64,000 nt of DNA from Hydrogenophaga pseudoflava NBRC 102511 (GTDB taxonomy: Bacteria > Pseudomonadota > Gammaproteobacteria > Burkholderiales > Burkholderiaceae_C). The stretch covers positions 110,773 to 174,772 of the forward strand of contig NZ_BCWQ01000012.1 in the NCBI RefSeq assembly GCF_001592285.1, given 5' to 3'. Of the stretch, positions 46,190 through 54,536 are shown one piece after another. The first letter of the stretch is position 1; each line of letters opens with the position of its first letter. The translations under genes and the position numbers were made by a program. The notes beneath the pieces were generated by a model, which searched no databases, was not told the origin of the DNA, and was given only the letters and a program-made list of their open reading frames with translations.

Positions 46190-48115
46190 TCAGACGCTGT
46201 AGCGCAGGCGGCTGTCGGATTCCTGCCCCGGCTCTTGCGGCGCGTAGCCGGACACCAGCTCGGTAAGGAGTTCCTTGGTGCCTTCGACGTTCCGCTGTTC
46301 GAGCAAGGACTCCAGCTGCTGCAGTTTCTCCAGCAGGACAGGCCAGGCGACGAATTCTTCGTGGGCCTTCATGATGCGGGGATGGGAGGTCGGGCGCGGG
46401 TTGTTTCCGATCAGGAGTTCCTCGAACAGCTTCTCGCCCGGGCGCAGACCCGTGATCTCGATCTCGATGTCGCCTTCGGGGTTGTTCTCGTCGCGCACGC
46501 AGAGGCCCGAGAGCTCGATCATCCGGGTGGCGAGGTCCATGATCTTGACGGGATCGCCCATGTCCAGCACGAACACGTCGCCGCCCTTGGCCATGGCACC
46601 TGCCTGGATCACCAGCTGGGCGGCCTCGGGAATGGTCATGAAATAGCGCGTGATGTCCGGGTGGGTGAGTGTGATGGGGCCACCATCGCGGATCTGGCGC
46701 CGGAACTTGGGAACCACCGAGCCGGAGGAGCCCAGCACGTTGCCGAAGCGGACCATCGAGAAACGCGTTTTCGGAGCTGTGGCGGCCAGCGCCTGCAGCG
46801 CCATTTCCGCCAGGCGCTTGGATGCGCCCATGATGTTGGTCGGGCGCACCGCCTTGTCGGTGCTGATGAGCACGAAGTCGCTCACGCCGTGCTCCGCCGC
46901 CGCCCTAGCGGCCGTGAGGGTGCCCAGCGTGTTGTTGCGGATGCCCTCGATCGGGTTGTGCTCCACCAGGGGCACGTGCTTGTAGGCAGCCGCGTGGTAA
47001 ACAGTGTCGGGTTTCCAGTCGGCGAAGATCTCGTTGAGCCGCTGCGCGTCCCGCACCGAGGCCAGTACCGGCACCAGCAGGGTGGCGTTGTCTTCGATCT
47101 TCTCCTGCAGTTCCTGCTGGATTTCGTACAGTGCGAATTCGCTCTGTTCGATCAGCACCAGCGTGCTCGGATTGACCGAGAGGATCTGACGGCACAGCTC
47201 ACTGCCGATGGAGCCGCCGGCCCCGGTCACCAGCACCACCTTGTCAGTGATGTTGCGTCCCAGCAGGATGTGGTTGGGCGCGACCGGTTCGCGACCGAGC
47301 AGATCGTCGATGTCCAGTTCGCGCAGATCGGACGTGCTGACCATGCCCTGCGCCAGTTCGCTGACCGCAGGCAGGGTGCGCACCTGAACGTGGGCCCGCA
47401 ACATCTGCGCGATCATTTCGTTGCGCCGGTGGCGGCTGACCGAGGGGATGGCGAGCAGGACAGTGCTGACTTGCAGCGAGGTCACCAGGCCCGGCAGGTC
47501 GGCGGGGCTGTAGATCGACAGACCGTTGAGCACATGACCATGCAGCCGGTCGTCGTCGTCCAGAAACCCCACCACCCGCATCTCGTGGCTGTTGGTCATG
47601 GCCGCCGCCAGCTGGCGCCCGGCGTTGCCGGCGCCGTAAATCAGCACCCTGGGCAGAGCCACCATCCGCAACTGATTGCGGTAGAGACCTCCGAGCCAGA
47701 AACGTGCAAGCATGCGCGACGCGCCGACGGTCAGCAGCAGCAGCATCGGTTGGATCAGACCCACCGTTCGGGGCACGCCGTCCACACCGTAGGCGGTGAA
47801 CACCGTGGCAAACAGCAGACCGTATACCGCTGTCGCTTTCAGGATGGTCTGCAGTGCGGAGAGACCGGTGTAGCGGAAAATGGCCCGGTAGAAACCATTG
47901 ACCACAAAGATGGGCAGCGCGAGCAGCAGCGACACGCCAACGGCCCACATGGGTTGCCAGTAGCTGTCGCCCGACAGCTTGACCCACTCGCCCAGGCGCA
48001 GGTAGTACGACAGCCAGACTGTGAGAATGCACAGTGCAGCGTCCACCGACAGCACCACCACCCGCTTGGCAGGGCGGGGCATGGCCAGAATGGGCTGTGC
48101 GAATCGGTTCAGCAT
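46190..48115 (-). CDS. membrane UDP-sugar 4,6-dehydratase (CapD/WbpM family)
   Basis: 641 residues: four N-terminal helices and a CoA-binding-like domain, then an extended short-chain dehydratase with VVLVTGAGGSIGSELCRQ and STDKAVRPTNIMGASKRLAE, where Met replaces the usual Tyr of the YxxxK motif, as in WbpM/FlaA1. It makes UDP-4-keto-6-deoxy-sugar from UDP-GlcNAc. The product feeds the C4-reductase-like enzyme encoded two genes upstream. Length is normal for the large WbpM form. Confidence 0.94.
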   Translation of the reverse strand: MLNRFAQPILAMPRPAKRVVVLSVDAALCILTVWLSYYLRLGEWVKLSGDSYWQPMWAVGVSLLLALPIFVVNGFYRAIFRYTGLSALQTILKATAVYGLLFATVFTAYGVDGVPRTVGLIQPMLLLLTVGASRMLARFWLGGLYRNQLRMVALPRVLIYGAGNAGRQLAAAMTNSHEMRVVGFLDDDDRLHGHVLNGLSIYSPADLPGLVTSLQVSTVLLAIPSVSRHRRNEMIAQMLRAHVQVRTLPAVSELAQGMVSTSDLRELDIDDLLGREPVAPNHILLGRNITDKVVLVTGAGGSIGSELCRQILSVNPSTLVLIEQSEFALYEIQQELQEKIEDNATLLVPVLASVRDAQRLNEIFADWKPDTVYHAAAYKHVPLVEHNPIEGIRNNTLGTLTAARAAAEHGVSDFVLISTDKAVRPTNIMGASKRLAEMALQALAATAPKTRFSMVRFGNVLGSSGSVVPKFRRQIRDGGPITLTHPDITRYFMTIPEAAQLVIQAGAMAKGGDVFVLDMGDPVKIMDLATRMIELSGLCVRDENNPEGDIEIEITGLRPGEKLFEELLIGNNPRPTSHPRIMKAHEEFVAWPVLLEKLQQLESLLEQRNVEGTKELLTELVSGYAPQEPGQESDSRLRYSV

Positions 48116-48137
48116 CGTGTGGGCGTCGAATCGTGTG

Positions 48138-48698
48138 TCAGTGGGTCACCCCGTCGCGGCGCAGCACGCGCCACGCCGTGAGGAAAATGATCTTCAGGTC
48201 CAGTCCCAGCGACCTCTTCTGCAGGTACTCGGCATCCAGCCGGACTTTCTCGGGAATCGGCAACTCGTCCCGACCGTGGATCTGGGCCCAGCCCGTCAAG
48301 CCGGGGACCAGCCGGTGAACACCGGCCTCGGTGCGCAAGGCGATCAGATCGTCCTGGTTGAACAGGGCGGGGCGAGGCCCCACCAGACTCATGTCGCCTT
48401 TCAGGATGCTCCAGAGCTGTGGAAGCTCGTCCAGACTGGTTTTTCGCAGAAAGGAGCCCACTGGCGTCAGATACCGGTTGGGATCTGACATCAGGTGGGT
48501 GGCCACGGCGGGCGTGTCCAGTCGCATGCTGCGAAATTTGGGCATCTTGAAAATGCGGTTGTCCCGGCCGATGCGATCACTCCAGTAGAGGGCGGGACCG
48601 GGTGAGGTCCAACGAACCACCAAGGCGATCAACCCGATGGGCAGCAGCAGGATGGCGGCCGCGCACAGCGCAAAGAACAGGTCGAAGGCGCGTTTCAT
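48138..48698 (-). CDS. initiating phosphoglycosyl transferase (PglC-like)
   Basis: 186-residue monotopic phosphoglycosyl transferase: one N-terminal helix ([20 protein letters not shown]), [29 protein letters not shown] (Asp-Glu catalytic dyad) and [10 protein letters not shown]. It moves a sugar-phosphate to undecaprenyl phosphate, the first committed step of the glycan. The context favours QuiNAc-P or FucNAc-P. Its ATG overlaps the upstream epimerase stop (ATGA). Confidence 0.93.
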   Translation of the reverse strand: MKRAFDLFFALCAAAILLLPIGLIALVVRWTSPGPALYWSDRIGRDNRIFKMPKFRSMRLDTPAVATHLMSDPNRYLTPVGSFLRKTSLDELPQLWSILKGDMSLVGPRPALFNQDDLIALRTEAGVHRLVPGLTGWAQIHGRDELPIPEKVRLDAEYLQKRSLGLDLKIIFLTAWRVLRRDGVTH

Positions 48699-49636
48699 GC
48701 CATCACATCCTGTACCGCGAGACGCAGGCCCTGCTCCACCGTCAACCGGGGCGTCCAGCCTAAAACCTGTCTAGTATGCCCGATGTCGACCTGCAGCGAT
48801 CCGATCAGTCGGTCGATTTGAGGGCCTCGACCCAGCAATTTTCCCGCCATGCGCAGCCAGGCAACAGGCACCGGCCACAGCCGTGCGGGCCGGCCCATCG
48901 CACGCGCGAGTGCGCGCACCAGGTCCGGCGTTGAAAGATCCTGACCGTCCGATGCCAGGAAGGTGTGTCCTGCGGCGGCCGGCTGTTCCACACAGCGGAG
49001 CAGCAGATCGGTCAGGTTGTCCAGCGCCAGGAGCGAGCGCCGGTTGTCTATCGCACCCAGCGGAAGCGGCGTGCCGCGGGCCACCGCGTTCATGAGTTTG
49101 AGGAAGTTGGCCTTCACCCCGGGGCCGTAGACCAGGGGTGGCCGGACCACCACCAGTTCAAGGCCGGTTCTTCCGGCCACCTCGTGAAGGGCCTGTTCGG
49201 CCTCCCATTTCGACTGGCCGTAGGCATCTTCGGGGGCTGGCGCCATGCCAGACATGAACGGGTGACCCGGCACAGTGCGCTCTCCATGCACCTTGAGTGA
49301 ACTCAGGGCCACCAGCCGGCGAACGCCCGCAGCCGCCGCAGCGATGGCCAGGGACCGGCTGCCCTCCACATTGACCCGCCGGTAGGACTGCAACGGGTCA
49401 GGGTCGGTGTCCTGCACCATGTGTACCCGGGCGGCGCAATGGACCACGCAGTCGACCCCCTGCAGGCTCTGGCCCCAGTCGGTTCCTGGTCCCAGGTCTC
49501 CAACGGCCCAGGTGTTTTCTTCGCCGGACGCGGAGCGTGTGATGGCCCGGACAGAGAATCCGCAGGCCTTCAGGTGCTGGCAAAGGGCGCGCCCGACAAA
49601 ACCGTGGGCGCCGGTGACGGCCACGATCACGGTCAT
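48695..49636 (-). CDS. NAD-dependent epimerase/reductase (C4-reductase-like)
   Basis: 313-residue extended short-chain dehydrogenase: VAVTGAHGFVGRALCQHL, SSLKVHGE and YGQSKWEAEQAL with the YxxxK pair. In WbpV/WbpK-like enzymes this fold reduces UDP-4-keto-6-deoxy-GlcNAc to UDP-QuiNAc or UDP-FucNAc, the partner activity to the CapD/WbpM-type gene here. Stereochemistry at C4 cannot be read from sequence. It is coupled to both neighbours by ATGA overlaps. Confidence 0.85.
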   Translation of the reverse strand: MTVIVAVTGAHGFVGRALCQHLKACGFSVRAITRSASGEENTWAVGDLGPGTDWGQSLQGVDCVVHCAARVHMVQDTDPDPLQSYRRVNVEGSRSLAIAAAAAGVRRLVALSSLKVHGERTVPGHPFMSGMAPAPEDAYGQSKWEAEQALHEVAGRTGLELVVVRPPLVYGPGVKANFLKLMNAVARGTPLPLGAIDNRRSLLALDNLTDLLLRCVEQPAAAGHTFLASDGQDLSTPDLVRALARAMGRPARLWPVPVAWLRMAGKLLGRGPQIDRLIGSLQVDIGHTRQVLGWTPRLTVEQGLRLAVQDVMA

Positions 49637-50580
49637 TGCGGCCGGCGGTCCCGGTTCTCCAGCGTCAGCGAGCGGACCTCTTCCATCAGCTTGCGGTTGG
49701 CCGACAGCAGGTCGGCCACAAAAGCGATCAGGATGGTCTGGAAGCCGATGATCAGCAGCGAACTGGCCAAGATCAGGGACTGGATGTGGCCATCGTAGTC
49801 CATGGTCAGCCATTTGTAGAGGAACCGCAGGCCAATGATGAAGCCCAGCGTGAACAGGGCGATGCCTATGCTGGCGAAGAAGCGAAACGGACGGTAGATC
49901 ACGAACACCCGGATGATCGTGACGATGCTGCGCTGGATGTAGGAGGCGATGCTCTTGACCAGGCGCGACGGGCGGAGATCGCCGTTGACGCGGATCGGCA
50001 CCGAGGTGATGGCCATGTTTTTCTGGCCCGCCTGGATGATGGTTTCCAGGGTGTAGGTGTAGTCGGAGAACACCGTGAGCCTGCGTGCTGCGGACCGGCT
50101 CATGGCGCGGAAGCCGCTGGGGGCGTCCGGAATGCTGGTCTTGCTGGCCACCCGCACCACCCAGCTGCCCAGCTTCTGCAGCAGTTTCTTGATCGGGCTG
50201 AAGTGCTCGATGGCGGCGATGGGGCGGGCGCCGATCACGATGTCGGCCTTGCCTTCCAGGATCGGACGGGTGAGCGCCGGGATGTCGTCGGCGTTGTACT
50301 GGTTGTCGGCGTCGGTGTTGACGATCACGTCGGCGCCGTGCTCCAGGCAGGCCTGCAGGCCGTTCATGAAGCCGCGTGCGAGACCCTGGTTGCGGGTGTG
50401 CCGCACCACGTGGTCGACGCCGTGGGCCAGGGCCACCTCGACCGTGTTGTCGGTGCAGCCGTCGTCGATGATGAGCCACTCGACCTTGTCGAAGCCGGGC
50501 ACTTCGCGCGGCAGGGCCGCCAGGGCGATGCCCAAGGTGGCAGCTTCGTTGTAGCAGGGGATCTGGATGATGAGTTTCAA
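49633..50580 (-). CDS. DPM1/GtrB-like polyprenyl-phosphate glycosyltransferase
   Basis: 315 residues: a GT2 domain (IIQIPCYNEAATLGIAL, VNTDADNQYNADDI with the DAD metal motif, PSGFRAMSRSAARR) and two C-terminal helices (FRFFASIGIALFTLGFIIG and LILASSLLIIGFQTILIAF). This is the plan of DPM1/ArnC/GtrB enzymes that load a sugar onto undecaprenyl phosphate. The GT-C gene just upstream would use that donor in the periplasm. TTG start at 50580 with GGAG six nt away. Confidence 0.9.
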   Translation of the reverse strand: MKLIIQIPCYNEAATLGIALAALPREVPGFDKVEWLIIDDGCTDNTVEVALAHGVDHVVRHTRNQGLARGFMNGLQACLEHGADVIVNTDADNQYNADDIPALTRPILEGKADIVIGARPIAAIEHFSPIKKLLQKLGSWVVRVASKTSIPDAPSGFRAMSRSAARRLTVFSDYTYTLETIIQAGQKNMAITSVPIRVNGDLRPSRLVKSIASYIQRSIVTIIRVFVIYRPFRFFASIGIALFTLGFIIGLRFLYKWLTMDYDGHIQSLILASSLLIIGFQTILIAFVADLLSANRKLMEEVRSLTLENRDRRPQ

Positions 50581-50629
50581 GAGGAACTCCGTGGAGGTTG
50601 ACGGCGTGTGTCGGTGTCGTGCCGGCAGG

Positions 50630-52330
50630 TCATTGCGGGCACAGGTCGTTCTTCAGTGGGCCCACGCTGCCGTCGCGGTACTCGGCCAGCAGCCGGACAT
50701 CGCAGGGTTTCAGGGTGGTCGGCAAGTGTCGGGCGGTGAAGGCGAACCCGGTGTTCAGTGCTCGTTGCGTGCCCAGGGCGGCGGCGACATCGTCGCGTTT
50801 GATCAGCACCGGAACGGACGAAACAAACTCGTCTCCGGCCAGGATCCAGAGGCGCTGGGCCTGATCGCCCAGTTTGGTGTCATAGACCCAGCCTTTGGCC
50901 CGCAACTCCCCATTGGTCAGCGTGAGCGTTTCCACATTGCCTTCGGTGGTGAGGCGGCGGGGGAGACGGACCGACATTGCTTCGAGCCCGTCGCGGTCGG
51001 CGTATCCGATGTTGCGGGGCAGTTCCTGCAGGGCCTGGTGCTGTTTGAGCAGCACCTGCGGAGCAGCGGCCCAGAACACCACAAGAGCACTTGCTGCAAA
51101 GAGTGTGGTGACCGTCTGTTTGAACCAGCCGGGCTGGCAGAGCACGAAGAACGGTAACCACAACACCGGCAGCAGGTACATGTAGTAGCGCGGCTGCAGA
51201 CCCGAGAGCACGCCATTGACGAGGTAGGCGCGGTAGCCGAACACCACGTGGACAACGACGGTGCCCAAGGTGGCCAGGGCCATGGCATCGAACAGCCGGA
51301 CGGCCATGCGGTTGGAGGTCAGCAGGGGCGTGCTGAATCGAGCCACCAGCCAGCCCACGATGGGCAGGCAGACCATCGTGTAGAACACCGGCTGCCAGCG
51401 GTCTCCGATGGGGGTGATGCTCAGGTGCGACATGATGCCGTGCAGCCGCCGCCACATCGAACCGACATATTCCCTGACATACCCGGCCAGATCGAGCGGT
51501 TCGGCGGGTGGCGTGCTGCCATAGAGCCTGCCGGGCGATGGGAAAACACCTCCGTGCTGGAGCAGGGTGTAGACGTAGTAGCCGCCCACAACAACGGAGA
51601 AGACAGCCAAGTGGGGCCAGTAGCTGCGGACCAGCACCACCGGATGGATGCGCCGGAAATTGCGCATTCCCCAGGCGCCGAGGAGCAGGATCATGAAGAC
51701 GATGCCTGTGGCCTTGGTGAGGAACACAATCAACAGGCCGACCAGCAGCACGACCGGCGCCAGGGCATCTGGCCCGTTGCGGGCGGGATTGGCCATGCGC
51801 GCCAGTCCGTAGAAGCCCATGGTCATGCCCAGGTACAGCAGGGTGTCGTTGGAGACACTGCCGGCGATGTACGAGAACATGGGGACGCTGGCGCAGGCAA
51901 ACAGCAGCAGCGAGGTGGTGGCCTGCGTCAGGCGCAGCTCCCGGGCCATCAGCACCACGAAGGCCAGTCCCAGTCCCACGAAACCGACACCGATCAGCCG
52001 GAAGATCAGGTAGTCCGCTTTCGGGTTCAGGGAGAACAGCTTGCCGACCACGCCCAGCGCGCTGTAGTACAGCGGTGGATGGCCCAGGTAGTTGGTCTGG
52101 GTGAACCCCATGATCTTGCCGTCGCTGTAGTTCGGCAGTGCCTGCGGCGAGCGGATGCTGTCGTTGATGTAGGACAGGTGGGGCATCTCGTCCGGCGGAT
52201 AGCTCAGCGGCGAATGGCTGGCCATGACCACACCTTGCAGGATCACGAACACGAGCATGAACAAAGCCAGCGGCATGCCCGCCCAGGTGTTCAGACCTTG
52301 GCGGAGGCTGCGGTGGATGCGTTGGAACAT
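50630..52330 (-). CDS. GT-C (DUF2142-like) membrane glycosyltransferase
   Basis: 566 residues with about 11 helices, the first near residues 20-37, then an extracytoplasmic loop with SYPPDEMPHLSY whose Asp47-Glu48 fits the catalytic acidic pair of GT-C enzymes. A polar C-terminal domain (about 440-566) follows. DUF2142/GT39-like proteins use polyprenyl-phosphate sugars to glycosylate polymers on the outer face of the membrane. Paired with the DPM1-like gene 49 bp downstream. Confidence 0.84.
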   Translation of the reverse strand: MFQRIHRSLRQGLNTWAGMPLALFMLVFVILQGVVMASHSPLSYPPDEMPHLSYINDSIRSPQALPNYSDGKIMGFTQTNYLGHPPLYYSALGVVGKLFSLNPKADYLIFRLIGVGFVGLGLAFVVLMARELRLTQATTSLLLFACASVPMFSYIAGSVSNDTLLYLGMTMGFYGLARMANPARNGPDALAPVVLLVGLLIVFLTKATGIVFMILLLGAWGMRNFRRIHPVVLVRSYWPHLAVFSVVVGGYYVYTLLQHGGVFPSPGRLYGSTPPAEPLDLAGYVREYVGSMWRRLHGIMSHLSITPIGDRWQPVFYTMVCLPIVGWLVARFSTPLLTSNRMAVRLFDAMALATLGTVVVHVVFGYRAYLVNGVLSGLQPRYYMYLLPVLWLPFFVLCQPGWFKQTVTTLFAASALVVFWAAAPQVLLKQHQALQELPRNIGYADRDGLEAMSVRLPRRLTTEGNVETLTLTNGELRAKGWVYDTKLGDQAQRLWILAGDEFVSSVPVLIKRDDVAAALGTQRALNTGFAFTARHLPTTLKPCDVRLLAEYRDGSVGPLKNDLCPQ

Positions 52331-52348
52331 GCGCGGGTGCCCCTGAGG

Positions 52349-54526
52349 TCAGACCGGCTCGCCGTGGCGAACGCGGGGAGGCCAGGCGAGACCGAAGTCC
52401 TCGTGATCCAGCGAGAGATAAGGGCTGTAGGCCGGGTCGCGGGCCATCATGACGGGCCAGCGCTTCCACATGTAGTCCACTTCCTTCTGGAATCGGGCTT
52501 TCTTCTCCGGGGTGTCTTCGTAGCCCCGGGTGGCCGACTCGTGGTGGAAAAGCAGGGCGTGCGGCGTGAACAGGTTGCGCAGGCCCATTTCGGCGAACCG
52601 CAGGCAGAGGTCCACGTCGTTGCAGGCGACCTTGAGGTTGACCTCGTCGAACCCGCCGACCTGGTCGAAGTGCTGTTTCTGCACCGCCATGCAGGCGCCG
52701 GTGACGGCGCTGAAGTTGCTTGCCAGCGATGCACGGCCGACGTAGCCGTGCGCGTACAGGGAGAAACCCTTGTGGGCATGCCCGGCCCAGCCGCCGATGC
52801 CCAGCACGACACCGGCGTGCTGGATGGTGGTATTCGGATACAGCAGCTTGGCACCCACGGCGCCGATGCCCGGACGGCAGGCCTGGCTCACCAGTTCCTC
52901 CAGCCAGTCGTGCGAGATCACCTCAATGTCGTTGTTGAGGAAGCACAGCACGTCCCCGGTGGCCTGTGAGGCGCCCAGGTTGTTGATGGCCGAGTAGCTG
53001 AACGGAGAATCGTCGCGGATGACCCGGAAGTTGGGCGTTTGGGCCTGTTCGGCAAAGTACGCCAGCGCCTCGGGGTCGTCCGAGCCGTTGTCCATCAGCA
53101 GGATTTCGTAGTTCTTGTAGGTGGACTTTTCCCGGATGCTCTCCACGCAGGTCCTGACGAGGTCCACCGCGTTGCGGGTCGGGATGATGATGCTGACCTT
53201 GGGCGCCGGTTTGGGCAGCCGGTGGCGCGCGCGGTACCCGTGGCCGATGAACTGCGCCCGGGCGTTGATGCCCATCCGCTTGTAATGGTCGTTGAGCGCG
53301 CGTTCGCCGGCGAGCATGGCGTAGGGCTTGATGTTCAGGTCGGCCGTGGCGGTGCTGCCGGCATGGGCGCGCCAGTGGTAGAGGATGAACGGCACATGGA
53401 CGATCTGCTCGGCCTTCACCTTCTCGATCACCCGCAGGACAAGGTCGTAGTCCTGAGCGCCTGCGTAGGCGTCCCGCAGGCCGCCCACCTCGCGCATGAG
53501 GTCGCCGCGGTAGAACGCCAGGTGGGTGACCAGGTTGTGCGAATAGAACAGGTCCGGGTTCCAGTCGGTCTTGAAGTAAGGGTCGTACCGCTTGCCGTTC
53601 TCGTCGAGCTTGTCTTCGTCCGAATACAGCATCCGCGCGTCGGGATGGCGGTCGATGGCCTTGACCATGTACAGCAGGGCGTGCGCTGGCAGCACATCGT
53701 CGTGGTCCAGAAAGGTGATCCAGTCGCCGGAGGCCAGGGCCAGTGCGCTGTTGGTGGCCGCCGAGATGTGCCCGTTGGTGTCGCGGAAGGTGACCTTGAT
53801 GCGTGGGTCTTTGGCCACCCACTGTTCCAGGAAGGGGCGGACCTCGGGGTCGGTCGACGCATCGTCGGCGATGCACAGCTCCCAGCGCGGATACAGCTGC
53901 TCCCTGACGGATCTGATGGCCTGTCCCAGCCAGTCGAGGTTGGCGTTGTAGGTCGGCATGACGACCGACACGAGCGGGCTTTCGGTCATCGAGGCCGCCT
54001 CCTGCCTGAGTTGCTCCACCGTCGCGGAGTCCAGGGTGTCGTAGCGCCGCACCCACTCCTTGTAGTCGCGGACGTCCATTGTCTTGGGCGCGTGGTCCGC
54101 CACTTCTGCTGCCACCACAGTGGCATCGGCTGCGTGCGCGTGCAGTGCCTGCCTGAAAGCCAGGCCCATTCCTTTGCCCGCTGCCAGCGCTTCCTGGAAC
54201 ACTCGAACCGAGTACTTCACGTCCTGTGCCATGACACTCAGGCGCCTCAGAGGAGCGGTGACTCGCCAGCTGGTGGACTGGTAGAGGTTGTCGATGTGGT
54301 CTGCGTGCACCTTGGCTGCTTCTTCGTGCGCCAGCACGCGTTGGGTCAGCGTCATGACTTGGTGCTGTGCGGACACCAACTGCAGGTTGCGGTCGGTGTA
54401 ATCCTGCAGCAGGTCCACCAGCTGCTGCTCGCGGTCCTTGAGTTCTTCGGCAAGCCTGGTGCACTCGTCTTCCAGCGACAGCAGTTTGGAAGACTCGGTC
54501 ATGGTGGACGTGTCGTGTTCGGACAT
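52349..54526 (-). CDS. two-domain GT2 glycosyltransferase with coiled-coil N-terminus
   Basis: 725 residues: an N-terminal coiled coil (about 15-85; LEDECTRLAEELKDREQQLV), then two GT-A domains. Domain 1 has VSVVMPTYNANLDWLG and FLDHDDVLPAHALL with its DxD; domain 2 has VSIIIPTRNAVDLVRTC and FLNNDIEVISHDW. Two intact catalytic sites suggest a polymerising or alternating transferase, such as a rhamnosyltransferase of GDP-D-rhamnose. The end VRHGEPV is short. Confidence 0.9.
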   Translation of the reverse strand: MSEHDTSTMTESSKLLSLEDECTRLAEELKDREQQLVDLLQDYTDRNLQLVSAQHQVMTLTQRVLAHEEAAKVHADHIDNLYQSTSWRVTAPLRRLSVMAQDVKYSVRVFQEALAAGKGMGLAFRQALHAHAADATVVAAEVADHAPKTMDVRDYKEWVRRYDTLDSATVEQLRQEAASMTESPLVSVVMPTYNANLDWLGQAIRSVREQLYPRWELCIADDASTDPEVRPFLEQWVAKDPRIKVTFRDTNGHISAATNSALALASGDWITFLDHDDVLPAHALLYMVKAIDRHPDARMLYSDEDKLDENGKRYDPYFKTDWNPDLFYSHNLVTHLAFYRGDLMREVGGLRDAYAGAQDYDLVLRVIEKVKAEQIVHVPFILYHWRAHAGSTATADLNIKPYAMLAGERALNDHYKRMGINARAQFIGHGYRARHRLPKPAPKVSIIIPTRNAVDLVRTCVESIREKSTYKNYEILLMDNGSDDPEALAYFAEQAQTPNFRVIRDDSPFSYSAINNLGASQATGDVLCFLNNDIEVISHDWLEELVSQACRPGIGAVGAKLLYPNTTIQHAGVVLGIGGWAGHAHKGFSLYAHGYVGRASLASNFSAVTGACMAVQKQHFDQVGGFDEVNLKVACNDVDLCLRFAEMGLRNLFTPHALLFHHESATRGYEDTPEKKARFQKEVDYMWKRWPVMMARDPAYSPYLSLDHEDFGLAWPPRVRHGEPV

Positions 54527-54536
54527 TGTGGTTTCT

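Noticed and set aside
46235..48181. 648-residue plus-strand frame
   Set aside because: Antisense shadow of the CapD-type gene and the start of the sugar transferase gene.
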